From positions 620,001 to 684,000 of the forward strand of contig JAACJO010000003.1 of the NCBI GenBank assembly GCA_013368445.1: a stretch of 64,000 nucleotides of DNA, written 5' to 3'. The translations under genes were made by a program, and so were the position numbers. The notes under the pieces were generated by a model. That model ran no database searches. It was not told where the DNA came from and saw nothing but the letters and a program-made list of their open reading frames with translations. Position 1 is the stretch's first letter, and the number at the start of each line of letters is the position of its first letter. Source of the stretch: Leucocoprinus leucothites (Eukaryota > Basidiomycota > Agaricomycetes > Agaricales > Agaricaceae). Shown here one piece after another: positions 15,583-27,400 of this stretch.

Positions 15583-17202
15583 GTGGAAAAGCATGTATAT
15601 GAAGAATGCATGAAGGAAGCTATTGATGCTGTGAACATGGGAACTCATACCACTGGCACAGCATCAAAAGAGTTCAAGGTAAGAAATCATATACAATGTC
15701 TTTCAAACTTTGATATGACACATTTTACTAGGTCAGTGAGCAAACACTTCATGATCGTCATACAGGCCCTCATGCAGCTTGGCATGAAGCAGCTTCAAAG
15801 CAGCAGAAACTGTCTCCAGCTCAGGAGGCTACCTTGGTTGAGTGGGTTATTCATCAAGCTGCTGCAGGGAATCCAGTGGATCATCCACAGATTATTGCTT
15901 ATGCAGCCCAGCTTGTGCTGAACAAGAAGATAGGGAAGAATTGGCTTGAGTGATTTCATAAATGTCATCTGGAGCTCATTACTGCAAAACTGCAAAAACT
16001 CGATCCCAAGCATGCAAGCAACTTCAATAAACCAACCTATGATGATTTTGCTGCAAAATATGTGGAGATTCATTCTCACTATGGCAGGATTCCTCCCAAA
16101 CATATTTATAACATGGATGAGAAAGGTATTCAAATGGGCAGTGGTCGAAAAAAGCAGCAGAAGGTTGATTTCTACCTATACAACCAAACAGACCAATACT
16201 GGATTGGTAGTGACAACCTGGAGCTTGTCACAATTATTGAATGTGTATCAGCTGCAGGGACAGCTCTTCCGCTATCCTTCATGTTAGCTGAGGGTAAAAT
16301 GCCTGATCTATGAAAGATCCCTGATGGCATGATATCAAGGTATACTCTCTTTGGTCTAGTTTCTTCAAACTCTTAAGCTCATATTGAATGCTAGTATTGC
16401 CACTTCTCCAAATGGGTGGACAGATAATGAGTTAGGGAATTAGTGGATAGAAGATGTCTTTATTCCTTACACACTCAAAAACCATGTTTTGCATGATGCC
16501 CCCATTCTCCTTATCTATGACAGCCATGACTCACATGAGACTGCAGAATTGCAATGATCAGCTTATGCTGTTGAAGAATGTGATATCATTATATATTGTT
16601 TCCCCTCCAAATGCACCCACAAACTTCAACCACTTGATGTTGCAGTTTTTAATCATGTTGAACGTGCTTGGGGTGCCCATTGCAACCACCGTCTTCAGGC
16701 TGGGGTTGTGATGAATTGCTACAATGTAATCCAAGAATACATGAAGATCAGACCCAATGCCATCACTCCCAATGTCATCAAGTCTGGCTTCGAGAAGACT
16801 GGACTCTGGCCAGTCAACCAACATGCTTTCAAAGACATTGACTTTGCATACACGAAAAGCTCATCTACAAAGGCTCATGTCCCAGGCTCATTCCCCAATG
16901 ACATTCCTTCATCTGATCCCTTCATTCCAAGTGATGCTGAATCAATTGACAATTTGGAAACTGAGCCTGAGGCTGGAGATATAGCTGATGGAGAACCACC
17001 CAAGGCTTCAGTTACCATTGAGAGTCTGGTTGATGATTCAGAAAATGATAATTTGGATGATGATTTCATGCCACCTGAGCTGAATGAGGAAGGCACATTG
17101 CAAGCTCCAAGGCCAGGAGAAGAGGTAAATTATCCAGATATGGAGAATACTGTTGGGGGAGACATGCACAGGGATGGCACCCCTATTGGCTATTTGACCT
17201 GA
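15583..17202 (+). pseudogene. Pogo-like DDE transposase (decayed)
   Basis: An N-terminal helix-turn-helix (CENP-B/Tc5 type; SPAQEATLVEWVIHQAAAGN) is followed by WLE-stop-FHKCHLEL, where the family has RF..RHPEL. The catalytic region shows HIYNMDEKGIQMG (first Asp), LLIYDSHDSH (second Asp) and, in another frame, the typical HKLQPLDVAVFNHVERAW, then GFEKTGLWPVN. An intron at about 15679-15731 is likely. In-frame TGA/TAG stops occur near 15952, 16310, 16441 and 16558, and frames change between 16290 and 16700. The stops and the Arg to Cys change fit CpG decay. The tail after GLWPVN is acidic and low in complexity. Not functional as read. Confidence 0.82.
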
Positions 17203-18340
17203 AGTCACTCAATTCAACCAGGCCAGAGCTTGAGAAGCTTGGTGAGACAGTTGGGAAATTTGCAAATGTTCCTATGCCAGCAGATGAAGCAAAGTCACAT
17301 GAAGAACTTCTCTCTGATATTCACAAATTATGGGGAACAGTGTCAATTCTGGTGGAGGCAGTCCACAGTCAAGAAGCTCAGATTCATGCTGCAAACTCTC
17401 ACTGTACAATCATCAAATGGCAGCTTGAGCTCTCTCAGATCTGACTGCAGAACACAAAGAAGAAGAAAGAATGGGGGTCAACTAAGATCAAGGCTCGTTT
17501 CATCACACTGCCTTCACTCAAGGCTGTGTTTTATGCCAAGGATGCCATGCATGCAGAGAAGGAACAACAGGAAGTAATACACCTAACCAAAAAGGAAGCC
17601 CACAATGTGCTTATTGAACAGTGCATTACTGAGGAATTAGCAAGTCATGTATTCACTTCACTCACATCCTACAAGACCAAGTTTGATCTCCATGTGCTTG
17701 CCCAAGCTCTGCATCTCAACAACATTGCCACAAACACAGCCCTCATAGACCAAATTTGAGCTCATCTGAAGGAGAATGAAACAGAGCTGAAGAAAAACCC
17801 TTGCTTTCAAGGCCTCTTTTGATGTAACCATGAATCACGTACTAAAGGTATTGACTCTTTACCAGGGTCATCCATTCTCCAAGTCCCAGAGAATGCTGAA
17901 CCATCCTCCTCTGCATTGCCTCATGCACAGGATCTTCAGATGATGCCACCTCAGGGGATCCATGCTGCTGATATCACCATACCCCTGCACCATCAGCTTC
18001 TGATGTCAGTTCATAGACTGAATTATCCAATAGCTAATATATACTCATCTTCCTCAGACACTCAATGGTTGAGTGTCCCATCAGGCTCAGCAAGTGACCC
18101 TTGTGCCTTTGCATTTGGGTCAGTTTATGAAGCCACCCCCCAGGAGTATTTTTCTCAGGCTACAGGTCATTATTATATTGAGCAGAGGTAGAGGTAAGGC
18201 TTGTCAGCTATAGAGCCCTCTCATTTCAATATCTAGTCTATGTTGTTGTAATGTCCTGTGACTCGAGTCTATTCAATCATCACCTGGCTTGCATTGGCCT
18301 GATGTGATGAACATGTGACCCACGAAGGGGTGGTGGTGCA
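17203..18340 (+). other. 3' part of the pogo-like element
   Basis: Short plus-strand frames (17230-17577, 17526-17759, 17916-18191) with related composition, probably the decayed C-terminal extension of the transposase or a second product (helical, KKEAHNVLIEQCI). I cannot name a domain. Confidence 0.4.
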
Positions 18341-18365
18341 TGAAAGGGGGGGGGGGACCATAGTA

Positions 18366-19756
18366 GTCTCCATAGGGCTCCCTGGTGATGTTGGCCCAGG
18401 TGACATCATCATAGGGGTCATTGTACTCTTCTCTATAAGCATCCTGATGATTATAACCTCCATCTGAGACTCATTGGGGTCTGAGGTGGTGTTGGGTATG
18501 AGGTCAATGGCAAGGCATTTTGTAATGTATATGTTAGGTGTCAGGAGTTGGGCAAGCTGGAGAATGTGGTGGTAGAACTTGTGTTCTACTTGTGTCTGTT
18601 GAGTCAAGTCCCATACAGAAGACAACTTCATTTTGCCTTTGTTGTTGATGTTGAATGGGTTGGATTGGGCAGACTTCTTGAGCTGAAGTGGTTTGGGAAG
18701 AAGGTAAGGGGAGGTCTCTGGGTCTAAATACTTGGGGTGGATGTTTGTGAGTAAGGATAGGTTTGAGCCATCATCATTCTTGATCAGAGACTCCATTGAT
18801 GAATGTGATGAGTGGGAAGAGATGCAATTGTGGGAACTTTGCAATGGCTCATTGTTGGAGGACTTGTGTGAATTCTCGGATGGTGCAGGCTTGATGTTTG
18901 TTAAGGAAGCAGTATCGTCTGAGATGTCCAGGGGCTGAGTGTTAGCAGTAGTTGTAGGTATAACATTTGAATTGGTCCACAAAATGACCATTGACCCTAC
19001 AGATTGTGCAGTAGTCTCTTAGTGCAGGAACTTTGGGGGAGGGAACAGGGTTGGATTCTGTTTGTGGCAATCATAATCCATTATCAGATGTTCCAGTCTG
19101 TTCCTCTCTCTGAGGGGTGTCAGGTCAAGCCACATCAGAAAGTTCAGAGAGAACTCCATTGGTTCCATCATTGGGTCCATCTGGGTACTGGAGATCAGAG
19201 AGTTCAGATCCTTGTTGAGTCTTGCTAGGCTCACTTGGATCTGGAGCCTTTGGGAAAGTGTGAAGGGCTTGTTCAGCCACTGATACAATCTTCCTGATGA
19301 TAGGCAATTTGACAGTTTGGCAAAGTGAGTCAACATAACACTTGAATGAATGCAAGTGGTGGAGCAATGTGTGTTTAAGAAATAAGAGAGTAGTCCAGTC
19401 CTCCCTGAATAAGTCAAACTGGACAGCATTGAGTGAATTTTTGTGGAGAGTGGCCCTAGCTTCAGTGAAGGGGCATCATAGAGTTGGAAGGTATGAATGG
19501 CTCAAGTAGGGTCAGTGTAGGTTTCTTCTGGTGGGGAATCTTCTGTGATTGAGGAAGGGGACTGTGTAACTGCAATGGTCATGACTGGAGGGGCAACAAC
19601 ATAGCTTGCTCCTGTTCTAGGTAAGGTATATGTTGGAGGATGTGGAGATAAATGACTGGAATTAGATGTAATGTCTGATTTATGAAGAGGTGTTAGGGGT
19701 GTGTTAGATTGGTAGGTATAAGGCTCTGGTGTGGTATTTGGAATGAGGTGCTGCAT
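18366..19756 (-). pseudogene. 3' ORF of chromovirus F with zinc knuckles
   Basis: Decayed copy of the ORF that follows pol in this family (compare 40155-41556). It begins MQHLIPNTTPEPYTY at 19756, passes through a region with a CCHC-like YCTICRVNGHFVDQ near 18990-19025, and ends in a Ser/Asn-rich part. Several frame changes and stops. Confidence 0.6.
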
Positions 19757-19759
19757 GAT

Positions 19760-21008
19760 TCTGGGTTTTTCAATGAAGTTTGTGATACTGTTTATATGTA
19801 TCTAGTATCTCCTGTGCATTCTTTAGGGTATCTGCAGGCTGCCATGTCCATTCTGAATTGGGGTATCCTTTCCAGTGGATCAGATATTTGATCTTTCCAT
19901 GATGTGTTTTGTGATGGCAAACAATATCTTTGACTTCCCATTCTTCCTCTCCTTCTACTAGATTAGGTGGTGGGTTCTGGAAATGATTTCTGTATTTGTC
20001 ATTTTCAGTTACTGGCCATAGGAGTCCTATGTGGAAGCAGGGATAAACTTTCCATGATTTGGGTAATTTTAGTTTGTAGTTCACAGGACCAAGCTTCTTA
20101 GTGATTTTGAAAGGTCCTACATGTTTTGCTGATAGTTTTCTTGATAGAGCTCAAATAGGGAGATCATGTGAATCCAGCCAGACCTTCTGTCCTACTTCTA
20201 GTTTTGGAAGTGGACCTTTGACATGTTTGGTCATGGTTTGCCTTGCTTTCTCATGTAAATCTTGTGCAGCAATGCAGATATTCTTTATCCAGTCAATGTG
20301 GTCTTCAGTCACCAGGTTGTTTGTTGGTTCTTGATCAGTTGGGAAAGCTTTGAGGGGTGACCATACATCAGTTCAAAGGGAGTCTGTGATCTGTTGGAGT
20401 GGGTATGAGAATTGTGTGCAAATTTGATGAGGGGTAGTTTCTTCAGCCAGTCAAGAGCATTCTTGGAGTAGTAAGCAGAAAGGTACATTTTGATTTCTTG
20501 GTTGAAGCATTCAGTGGTATTGTTAGATTGAGGATGGTATGCAGTAGGTTGAGGATGGTATGCAGTAGGTTGTGCATGTTCTATTCATAGCTTCTTGAAC
20601 AGAGCTTGGACAGATTTAGCAACAAATCTAGGGTCTTGATCAGAGATAATTTTGTCCAGGGTTCTAAAATGTGAGAAGACATTCTTGATTAACAGATCAG
20701 AGATGTGATCTGTGGTGGCTTCTTTTCATGTTGGTACTATAATTATCCCTTTTGTGAGTCCATGGTCCACTACAGATAAAATAGAATCGAATCCATCAAC
20801 TTCTGGAAGATTGGTGAGTGATCCATAGCTATTTGTGTGAAGGGTTGCAAAGAGCATGGTCCCTTAATGGGCTGGAGTGGGGGCTTGAAAGGCTGTCTGT
20901 TGATCTTGTGTTGTTGACAGATCAGGCATCCTTTCATGTAGTTCTTGACAAAAGCTCTCATTCTGGGCCATGTGACATATTCTTCTAGTTTCCATATAGT
21001 CTTGGTTG
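19760..21008 (-). pseudogene. Integrase C-terminus and chromodomain of chromovirus F
   Basis: From right to left: GCLICQQHKINRQPFKP (CxxC of the HHCC zinc finger, 20770-21000), stretches matching the integrase C-terminal (GPVNYKLKLPKSWKVYPCFHIGLL) and a chromodomain (EWEVKDIVCHHK, LIHWKGYPNSEWTW, 19770-20084). A 21-bp tandem duplication lies at about 20530-20571. Broken by stops. Confidence 0.8.
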
Positions 21009-22165
21009 TAGGGGTGCCAAAGTTCATTTCAGTCCAGTTCAGTTATGTCTCAGCCTGAACCTGAACCTGAACTTGAACTTGAACTGAACCTATTGAACTG
21101 GTTCAGGAGGTTCAGTTCAGAGTTCAAACTAGTTTGAACCTGAACTTTTATTATTTGTCTACCAAATATTTTTAACAATAAAAAAACTATTCCATGATCC
21201 AATTCTTAGGCTCCCAGGTCAATGCTTCTTTTCCTCCATTGATAATCCCTTTTCTATAGTGATCCTTTGCAATCTGCAATGCACTAAATGTTCCCTCACC
21301 TAAAGAGTTACATGTTTGAGTGTCAGTATGGCCACTACTTGAGAAAGCTTTCTCAGATAACACTGAGGAACCAGGTATAGCTAGGTAATCTCTAGCCATT
21401 GCACCAAGAGTAGGATATTTGATAGAACTGATCTGTAAATAAAGTGAGAATATGTGACATGTTAAGCAACCAAAGCTAGACATACCCCCCACCATGTGAT
21501 AATATCACTTACAACCTCAACAGGTGTACTGAGATATTCCTCTAATTCATGGAAAACATCCAATGAACTAAAGGATGGAGTCTGAGCCAGTTGTTGACAG
21601 ACAAATCGGTCATGAGCAGAACTTCCAGTTTGACTAGAAGAGCCACCAGAAGAAGCCAAAGGCACAGATTGGCTTGAAACTGGCTTATAATAAGCCTTGA
21701 ACTAATAAGTAAGCTTAGTGAGTCAAGCAATATAGAATAGAATATAGACGTACTACTTGTTTCAAATGATCTTTTGCAGCTTCACATTCTACAGCTCCCC
21801 ACTTCTCCTCAAAACAGAGCATCTTGCAGCTTGGATCAAGAACTAAAATAACTGTAAATATAAAAAATCTGAAGACAACTCAATAGACTTACTGAGAGAA
21901 ATAAAATATACATCAGTATCAGAAATAGTTGAATGCCACTTCTGAAGTTTTTCAATACCCCCTTCAATTCCAGAACATACACGTGAAAATCAAGAATTAA
22001 ACTTGAGATGAGTCCACTTGTCAATTACATCCTCAAGCTCTGGAATAGCATGTGCAATAGATGCATATGTATCAGATGAGAATGATGACTGGACTTGATG
22101 GGGAACCTAGATAAAATAAAATACAGTGAGATGTAGAATCACAAATCAGGATAGAACTCACAGCT
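21009..22165 (-). pseudogene. hAT transposon, 3' quarter of transposase and terminus
   Basis: Minus strand. The element end TAGGGGTGCCAAAG is at 21009, followed by ~110 bp of TGAAC/GTTCA repeats (21043-21160) like hAT subterminal binding sites. Coding pieces: DVIDKWTHLKF (about 22030), KWHSTISDTDVYF, LDPSCKMLCFEEKWGAVE (about 21830), ELEEYLSTPVEVV (about 21540) and the C-terminal dimerisation motif YPTLGAMARDYLAIPGSSVLSEKAFSS (21330-21420, within 27 residues), split by short introns. Chromovirus A is inserted at 22165 (CAGCT). Confidence 0.85.
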
Positions 22166-22724
22166 TGTTAAGCGCGCAAACGCTACGGATAGGGAGCCGA
22201 CGTCAAGGACCGGTTGGACAGAGGTGTGACAGAGGTAAGGCAGGAGCCGGTTGTCGGACACGGGAGCGGGTCGTGGCCTCAACTTATGTGTTGTGCCGAC
22301 TACTGACGCTTGACCCGGATTTCAGACAATATAAGAGAGCTGAGGACGAACAGAGAGTAGAGGAAAGTAGCGTATCGCTAAGTTGATTATCAGACTGAGG
22401 AAACCAAGTACAAAGTCGTGCTACTTATATACGATGCGGAATATAGGATCGGATAAAGAAAACAAACAAAGTAATAAACGGAGAAATAATCAAAGTGGAG
22501 TCCGCAAATTTTACAAGGCTAGAAGATATAAAATTTACTATTAAACGGTTGTCAGAAAATTTCGACAAGGCGGTATGAATTAATAACATGGAAGATGTCA
22601 GAATAAGTCCGAAGGCGAAAGACCGATAAAAACCGAAGTAACCGATATGTGAAAGCGGCTATGAGTTCATGAAAATAATACCAAGTTCAAACCGTCAGCC
22701 GTTCTTGAGGTCCGGCTCGTGACA
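22166..22724 (-). repeat. 3' LTR of chromovirus A
   Basis: 559 bp, TGTTAAGCG..GGCTCGTGACA on the plus strand (TGTCACGAGC..TTAACA in sense). Adjacent at 22725-22738 is the 3' polypurine tract (AAGGGGGGAATAC in sense). Confidence 0.95.
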
Positions 22725-22853
22725 GTATTCCCCCCTTAGGGCTGAGCCCTCGAAGCCACGTGACTTGATCGTGGGAACCAATTCGAACTCCGTATAAATT
22801 CCGCTCTGAGGGAAAAATTAAGCTTTCTCACAACTTAATCCCCTTTATCTACC

Positions 22854-24108
22854 ATGGCGCCCAATTCCGCTACACAAGGATCCGACCCGATGTCTGATAG
22901 CGACCTCGAAAACGAACTTCGCAAGATGGACGAGGAGGATGCTCGGAAGGCAGCCGAGGAAGAGGAGAGGAAGAAGAGAGAAGCTGAGGAAGCCGAAAAG
23001 AAGAAGCGCGAGGAGGCGGAACGGCAGAAGAGGAAAGAAGAGTTGCGGAGGAAGATGGCAGAGAAGAAACAGAGAGAGGCTGAGGAAGCTGAGAAAAAGA
23101 GGAAGGAGGCCGAGGAAGCGGAGCGGCTACAAAAGGAAAAGGAGGAGGCCGAGCTGACGGAGCGGATTCGGCTCGAGGCCGAGAAGAAGGAGAAGGAAAG
23201 ACAGGAAAAAGAGAAGGGGAAGGGAAAGAAGAGGGCAATGGAGGTAGAGGTCGAGATAGTGGAGAGTCCGGCGAAGAAAACGAAAACGACAGAAAATGCG
23301 AAGGCGGGGACTGGGGCTCGAAGGCCTCGTGCAAAACCGACGAGCGGGCCGGCTGATACGGCCAGGTTGACTCAACGGAGTGCGGCCGCTGGTCCCTCCA
23401 AGTATCAAATTACGGAGTTGGATGATCAAGACGACGATCCGTTGTGGACGCCCGGCTCAGGTTTGGCCGGAGATGGAAGAGACGAGACCGCCGTTCTCCG
23501 AAAACGCGGAAACTATGACGCCAAGGGAGGGAAGATAAAGATGGGCGGAGACAACGAGTGCGGGCGGTGCTTGCGTCTGGGCAAGAACTGCACCGAGCAA
23601 AGTGACGCGTGAGTAGCTTCCGATTCCCTGGGTCGGCTGATCAACTGACAACATTCACAGCGGCAAGTATATGTGCGAGCCGTGCCACACTTCAAAACAG
23701 AAGTGTGCGGTTCCGACAGAGGCTGACAAACAGTCTCATGAACAAACGTACGAACTAATTGTCGAACAGAGGAAGACCCGGGCCGTCCAAACGGCTATTC
23801 TCAAGGAGTTGAAGGGGATCCGGGCCGAGTTGGGAACTCGGCACTTGGCAATGGTGTCGAGTATCCGGTCCCAGACCAAGGTCGTGGATGGGCTGGCTAA
23901 GGACTTCGAGGAGTTCTACGACCGGCTTGTCCTTGATGACAAGGTGATGGACGACGAGGCGCACGAAAAGGCACGGGCGGAGTTGGACGCTAGATTGGCC
24001 GCTAAGAAGAACGTGCCCGAGACGTCGGAAGCTGGATCTGGGGATGAGGGAGAGGCTGGAGAGGAGGAGGATGAGGGAGAGAAGGAGGATGAGAGTGGGA
24101 GTAAGTAG
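22854..24108 (+). CDS. Opposite-strand Zn2Cys6 coiled-coil protein of chromovirus A
   Basis: A spliced gene antisense to gag-pol, between pol and the 3' LTR: exons 22854-23608 and 23661-24108 with a GTGAGT..CACAG intron, 400 residues. It starts MAPNSATQGSDPMSD, has a long charged helix (about residues 20-125, repeats of AEEAEKKKREEAER type), a basic stretch (KGKGKKRAMEV, SPAKKTKT) and then six cysteines, C236-x2-C239-x6-C246-x10-C257-x2-C260-x6-C267, the exact spacing of the fungal Gal4-type binuclear zinc cluster. A helical segment and an acidic tail follow. Upstream lie a CCAAT at about 22780 and GTATAAATT at about 22792, 60 bp before the ATG. The intron joins the third and fourth cysteines, which argues strongly for a real gene. 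A role in transcription or targeting is inference. Confidence 0.8.
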
Positions 24109-24415
24109 GTCGTTTCGTCCATCCCGTTCCTCATGCTCGGCTCGCGTCGTCGTGAATCCGTTTTTTTTGTTGTCGCATATTTTACTTTTGCTCTTTGGAC
24201 TTGTGTTTGAAATGGATGATATTTCTTGGGGCCAAGTGTGAGTAAAGAAAAAAGTCCGAAATAAGAGAAAAAAGACGAGAGGGAGATGAGGCTATTGGGT
24301 GTAAGCAAAAACAAAACGGTAAGTACGGAAGTGCAAAAAATTGTCTAAGTCCAAAAGAAAACGAGTGAGCCGGTATCATAAAACGGGTGAAGAAAATACG
24401 TAGCCGAGAGAAAGT
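24109..24415. other. Convergent gap between pol and opposite-strand gene
   Basis: About 300 bp between the stop of the opposite-strand gene (24108) and the stop of pol (24416). AT-rich with T/A runs (TTTTTTTTG near 24160, GAGAAAAAAG near 24265), suitable for both 3' ends. No ORF. Confidence 0.6.
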
Positions 24416-27400
24416 CTAGGATAAAGGAAGTGGGCCAGGCTTGTCAGGATAAGCAGAATGGTAATCAAAAAGAAGTTCAGTCGCGTGTGTAAGCTCGGTA
24501 GCAGGTAACCATGAAGATTCTTCGTCAGTATCTTCATATCCCAACCAGATGACCTTGTAGAGAAGTTTGCATGCGCGACGTCGATCGATCTTCGAGTCTA
24601 CGATGCGGGCGATCTCGTACTCTGGCTCACCGTCAATGACAACGGGAGCAGGAGCCGGTTCTGTGCGATCGGAAAATGGATTGGGTGTGGTCGGCTCAAG
24701 CATGGAAACGTGGAAGACAGGATGAACAGCGCGCATGGAATCTGGAAGGCGAAGGGTGAACGAGTGAGAGCCAGGTTGAGCGATAATTTCGTATGGACCG
24801 AGGTATTTTTCGGAAAGCTTTTTGGATGGACGGGTAGTGCGGAAGAATTGAGCTTTCACGAAAACTTTCTGGCCGACTTTGAACTCTGGGGCTGGTAACC
24901 GACGTGCATCAGCGGTTCGTTGGTAGCGTTCTTGAGCAGTGGCTATTTCAGTTTTGAGAGTAGTGTGTAATTCGTCGAGATCGACTGCGAAGTCGCGTGC
25001 GCGAGCCGATGCGATATCGCGTTCAGGATGAACTGTAATGTTTGGGTGATAACCCTTGTTGGCGAAGAAGGGCGAAATTCCGGTGGTAGCACTGGGCGCG
25101 TTGTTGTATGCGAATTCTGCAAGTGGGAGTAGGTCGGACCAGTTGTTCTGCTGATAGTTGCAGTAAACGCGGAGGTACTGCTCTAGCGTTTGGTTAGTTC
25201 GTTCCGTCTGTCCGTCACCTTCAGGATGATAGCCGGATGTGAAATGAAGGCGCATGTCCAGAGCCGTGCCGAGGGAACGGAAGAAGTGTGAGACGAACTC
25301 TGAACCGCGATCGGAAGTGACATGAGAAGGAACACCGTGCTTAGAGAATACGTGAATGACGAATAACCGTGCTAGTTCTGCGGAAGTGATAGTGTCGTGG
25401 GTCGGAATGAATACAGCCTGTTTGGAGAGTCGGTCGACGATAACGAGGATGGTGTCAAAGCCAGAGGAAGAAGGGAGTTTCTCGATAAAATCCATTGAAA
25501 TCGAATTCCAAGGGCGTTCAGGAATGGGGAGTTGCTTGAGGTTACCGTATGGCTTGTGGCGCTGAGACTTGGATCGCATACAGGTAACGCAGGATTTACA
25601 GAAAGCCTTGACCTGAGATCGGATATCAGGCCAGGTGTACTCGCGTCGGATGAGTTCGAGGGTCTTGTTCTGACCGAAATGGCCAGAAAGGACGTGATCG
25701 TGTTTGTATTGTAGAACTCTGAGTCTAAGATTGTTGACGTCGGGTACATAGATCCTGTCGTCGAGCCGAAGGAAACCAGCGGAATCAACTGACCAGCGGC
25801 CTTCGGGATGAGTGATGTGAGCGGATGCGATCGGGTCTTGAGGGAGCGAAGTAAGGATATCAGAATGAAGTTTCTCGAGATCTAGTATGGTGGCAGCGCG
25901 AAGGGAAGGAGTTGAAAAATAAGTAGCTCGAACTGAAGCCGATAACTGTTCATGCGAAAATACAGGACGAAAATTATGAGGATTGACCGAAGCGTAGCCA
26001 TTATTCCCCCCTTTAGGGTAGACGTCCCATCGTCTAGTGAGAGCGTCAGGCTTGGTTCCGAGTCGGCCGGGTCGGAAACGGATGATGAGGTTGAACTGTG
26101 ATATGAACTCAGACCAACGAGCCTGTCGACGAGTTAGGATCTTCGTAGTGCAGAAGTATTCCAGGTTCTTGTGATCGGTAACAACGTCAATAGGAAGTGG
26201 GGCTCCTTCAAGGTAATGCCGCCAGGTGCGGAAAGCCTCGAAGATAGCAAGGAGCTCTTTGTCGTGAGTGTCATAGTTTAACTCGGCCGTGTTGAAGGTG
26301 CGGGAATGGAACGCAATCGGGTGGACTTCGTTGTCGTCCGCGACAATGGAAAGGATGGCAGCAAGTGCATAATCGGAAGCATCAGTCTCAATGATGATCT
26401 GGGCGTCGGGTATCCAGTGAGTGAGTATAGGAGCAGTAGTGAACGCTTCTTTGAGGGAGTTAAAGGCTTCGCGACACCGTTCGTCGAAGTTCCACTTAGA
26501 TGCTTTTCGGGTGAGACGTGTAAGCGGGACGACGATATCGGAATAGTTGTAAATGAAGCGTCGATAGAAATTGGCGAAACCGAGAAAAGACTGGATGTCT
26601 TTGACTTTCTTCGGTTCAGGCCACTCCTGGATGATTTTGATTTTGTCTTCCGACATTTTGAGACCGGCTGGTGAAAGGATATACCCGAGGTATTCGACAG
26701 AATCGGAATGGAACTCGCATTTTTCCGCTTTAGCATATAGGCCATGCTTGCGGAGCCGCTTGAGGACGTCTCGAACTTGTTTCTTGTGTGTGTCGAGGTC
26801 GTCAGAGTAGATGAGGATGTCGTCGAGATAGACTGTGACGCAGACGTCGAGGAGGTCGGAAAAGATGTCGTTCATGAACCGCTGGAAAGCTGCGGGTGCG
26901 TTGGTGAGTCCGAAAGGCATAACCAGCCATTCAAAGGATCCATAGCGGGTCCTGAAAGCCGTTTTCCATTCGTCTCCTTCAGCGATCCGAACGAGGTGAT
27001 AAGCGTGTCGAAGGTCTATCTTGGTGTAGATGCGGGCTTTGCGAGGAGAGTCGAGTAGGTCAGAGATGAGCGGGAGCGGGTAGCGATCCTTCTTGGTGAT
27101 GCGATTGAGGCCGCGGAAATCGACACAAAGTCGTAATGAACCGTCTTTCTTCCGAACGAAGAGAACGGGTGCGCCGTGAGGCGAAGAAGTGGGGCGGATA
27201 AAACCAATAGATACGTGTTCGTCGATAAATTCGCGGAGCGACTCAAGCTCGGATGGAGATAATGAATAGATAGTGCCAATGGGAGGTTGAGCACCCTCTT
27301 CAATATTGATTTTGAGATCGTAAGGGCGATGCGGTGCAAGGCTGTCAGCACGAGCTTTGCTGAACACATCGGCGAATTCATGATATTCGTCGGGCACTTT

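Larger units (their letters stand above)
15261..18363 (+). mobile_element. Pogo/Fot1-like DNA transposon, complete ends
   Basis: 3103 bp with terminal inverted repeats: CTATGGTCCCCCCC at 15261 and its complement ending at 18363. The repeats extend past the C/G run into TGCACCACCACCCCTT. TA dinucleotides at 15259-15260 and 18364-18365 are the target duplication; deleting the element and one TA gives the sequence present uninterrupted in element C near 40158. It carries one decayed transposase gene on the plus strand. Confidence 0.88.
14503..21008 (-). mobile_element. Chromovirus F (C family), old, 5' part missing
   Basis: A decayed Ty3/gypsy chromovirus on the minus strand. Its 3' LTR is 14503-15200; inner sequence runs leftward-matching element C (for example CTCCATAGGGCTCCC at 18370 and 40167). 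A pogo-like transposon (15261-18363) interrupts it: removing that element restores the arrangement seen at 40158 in C. The copy stops abruptly near 21008, where the terminus of the hAT element (TAGGGGTGCC) begins. What remains is the 3' ORF, the chromodomain and part of the integrase, all with stops and frameshifts. Confidence 0.85.

Noticed and set aside
16708..17202. 164-residue frame as a separate gene
   Set aside because: It continues the pogo transposase (GFEKTGLWPVN) after a frame break, so it is the C-terminal part of that pseudogene.
22870..23429. 154- and 100-residue Pro/Ser-rich frames on the minus strand of element A, and their mirror in B (37043-37602)
   Set aside because: They are complements of the Glu/Lys-rich helix of the opposite-strand gene (GAG/AAG reading as CTC/CTT) and lack splice sites or motifs.
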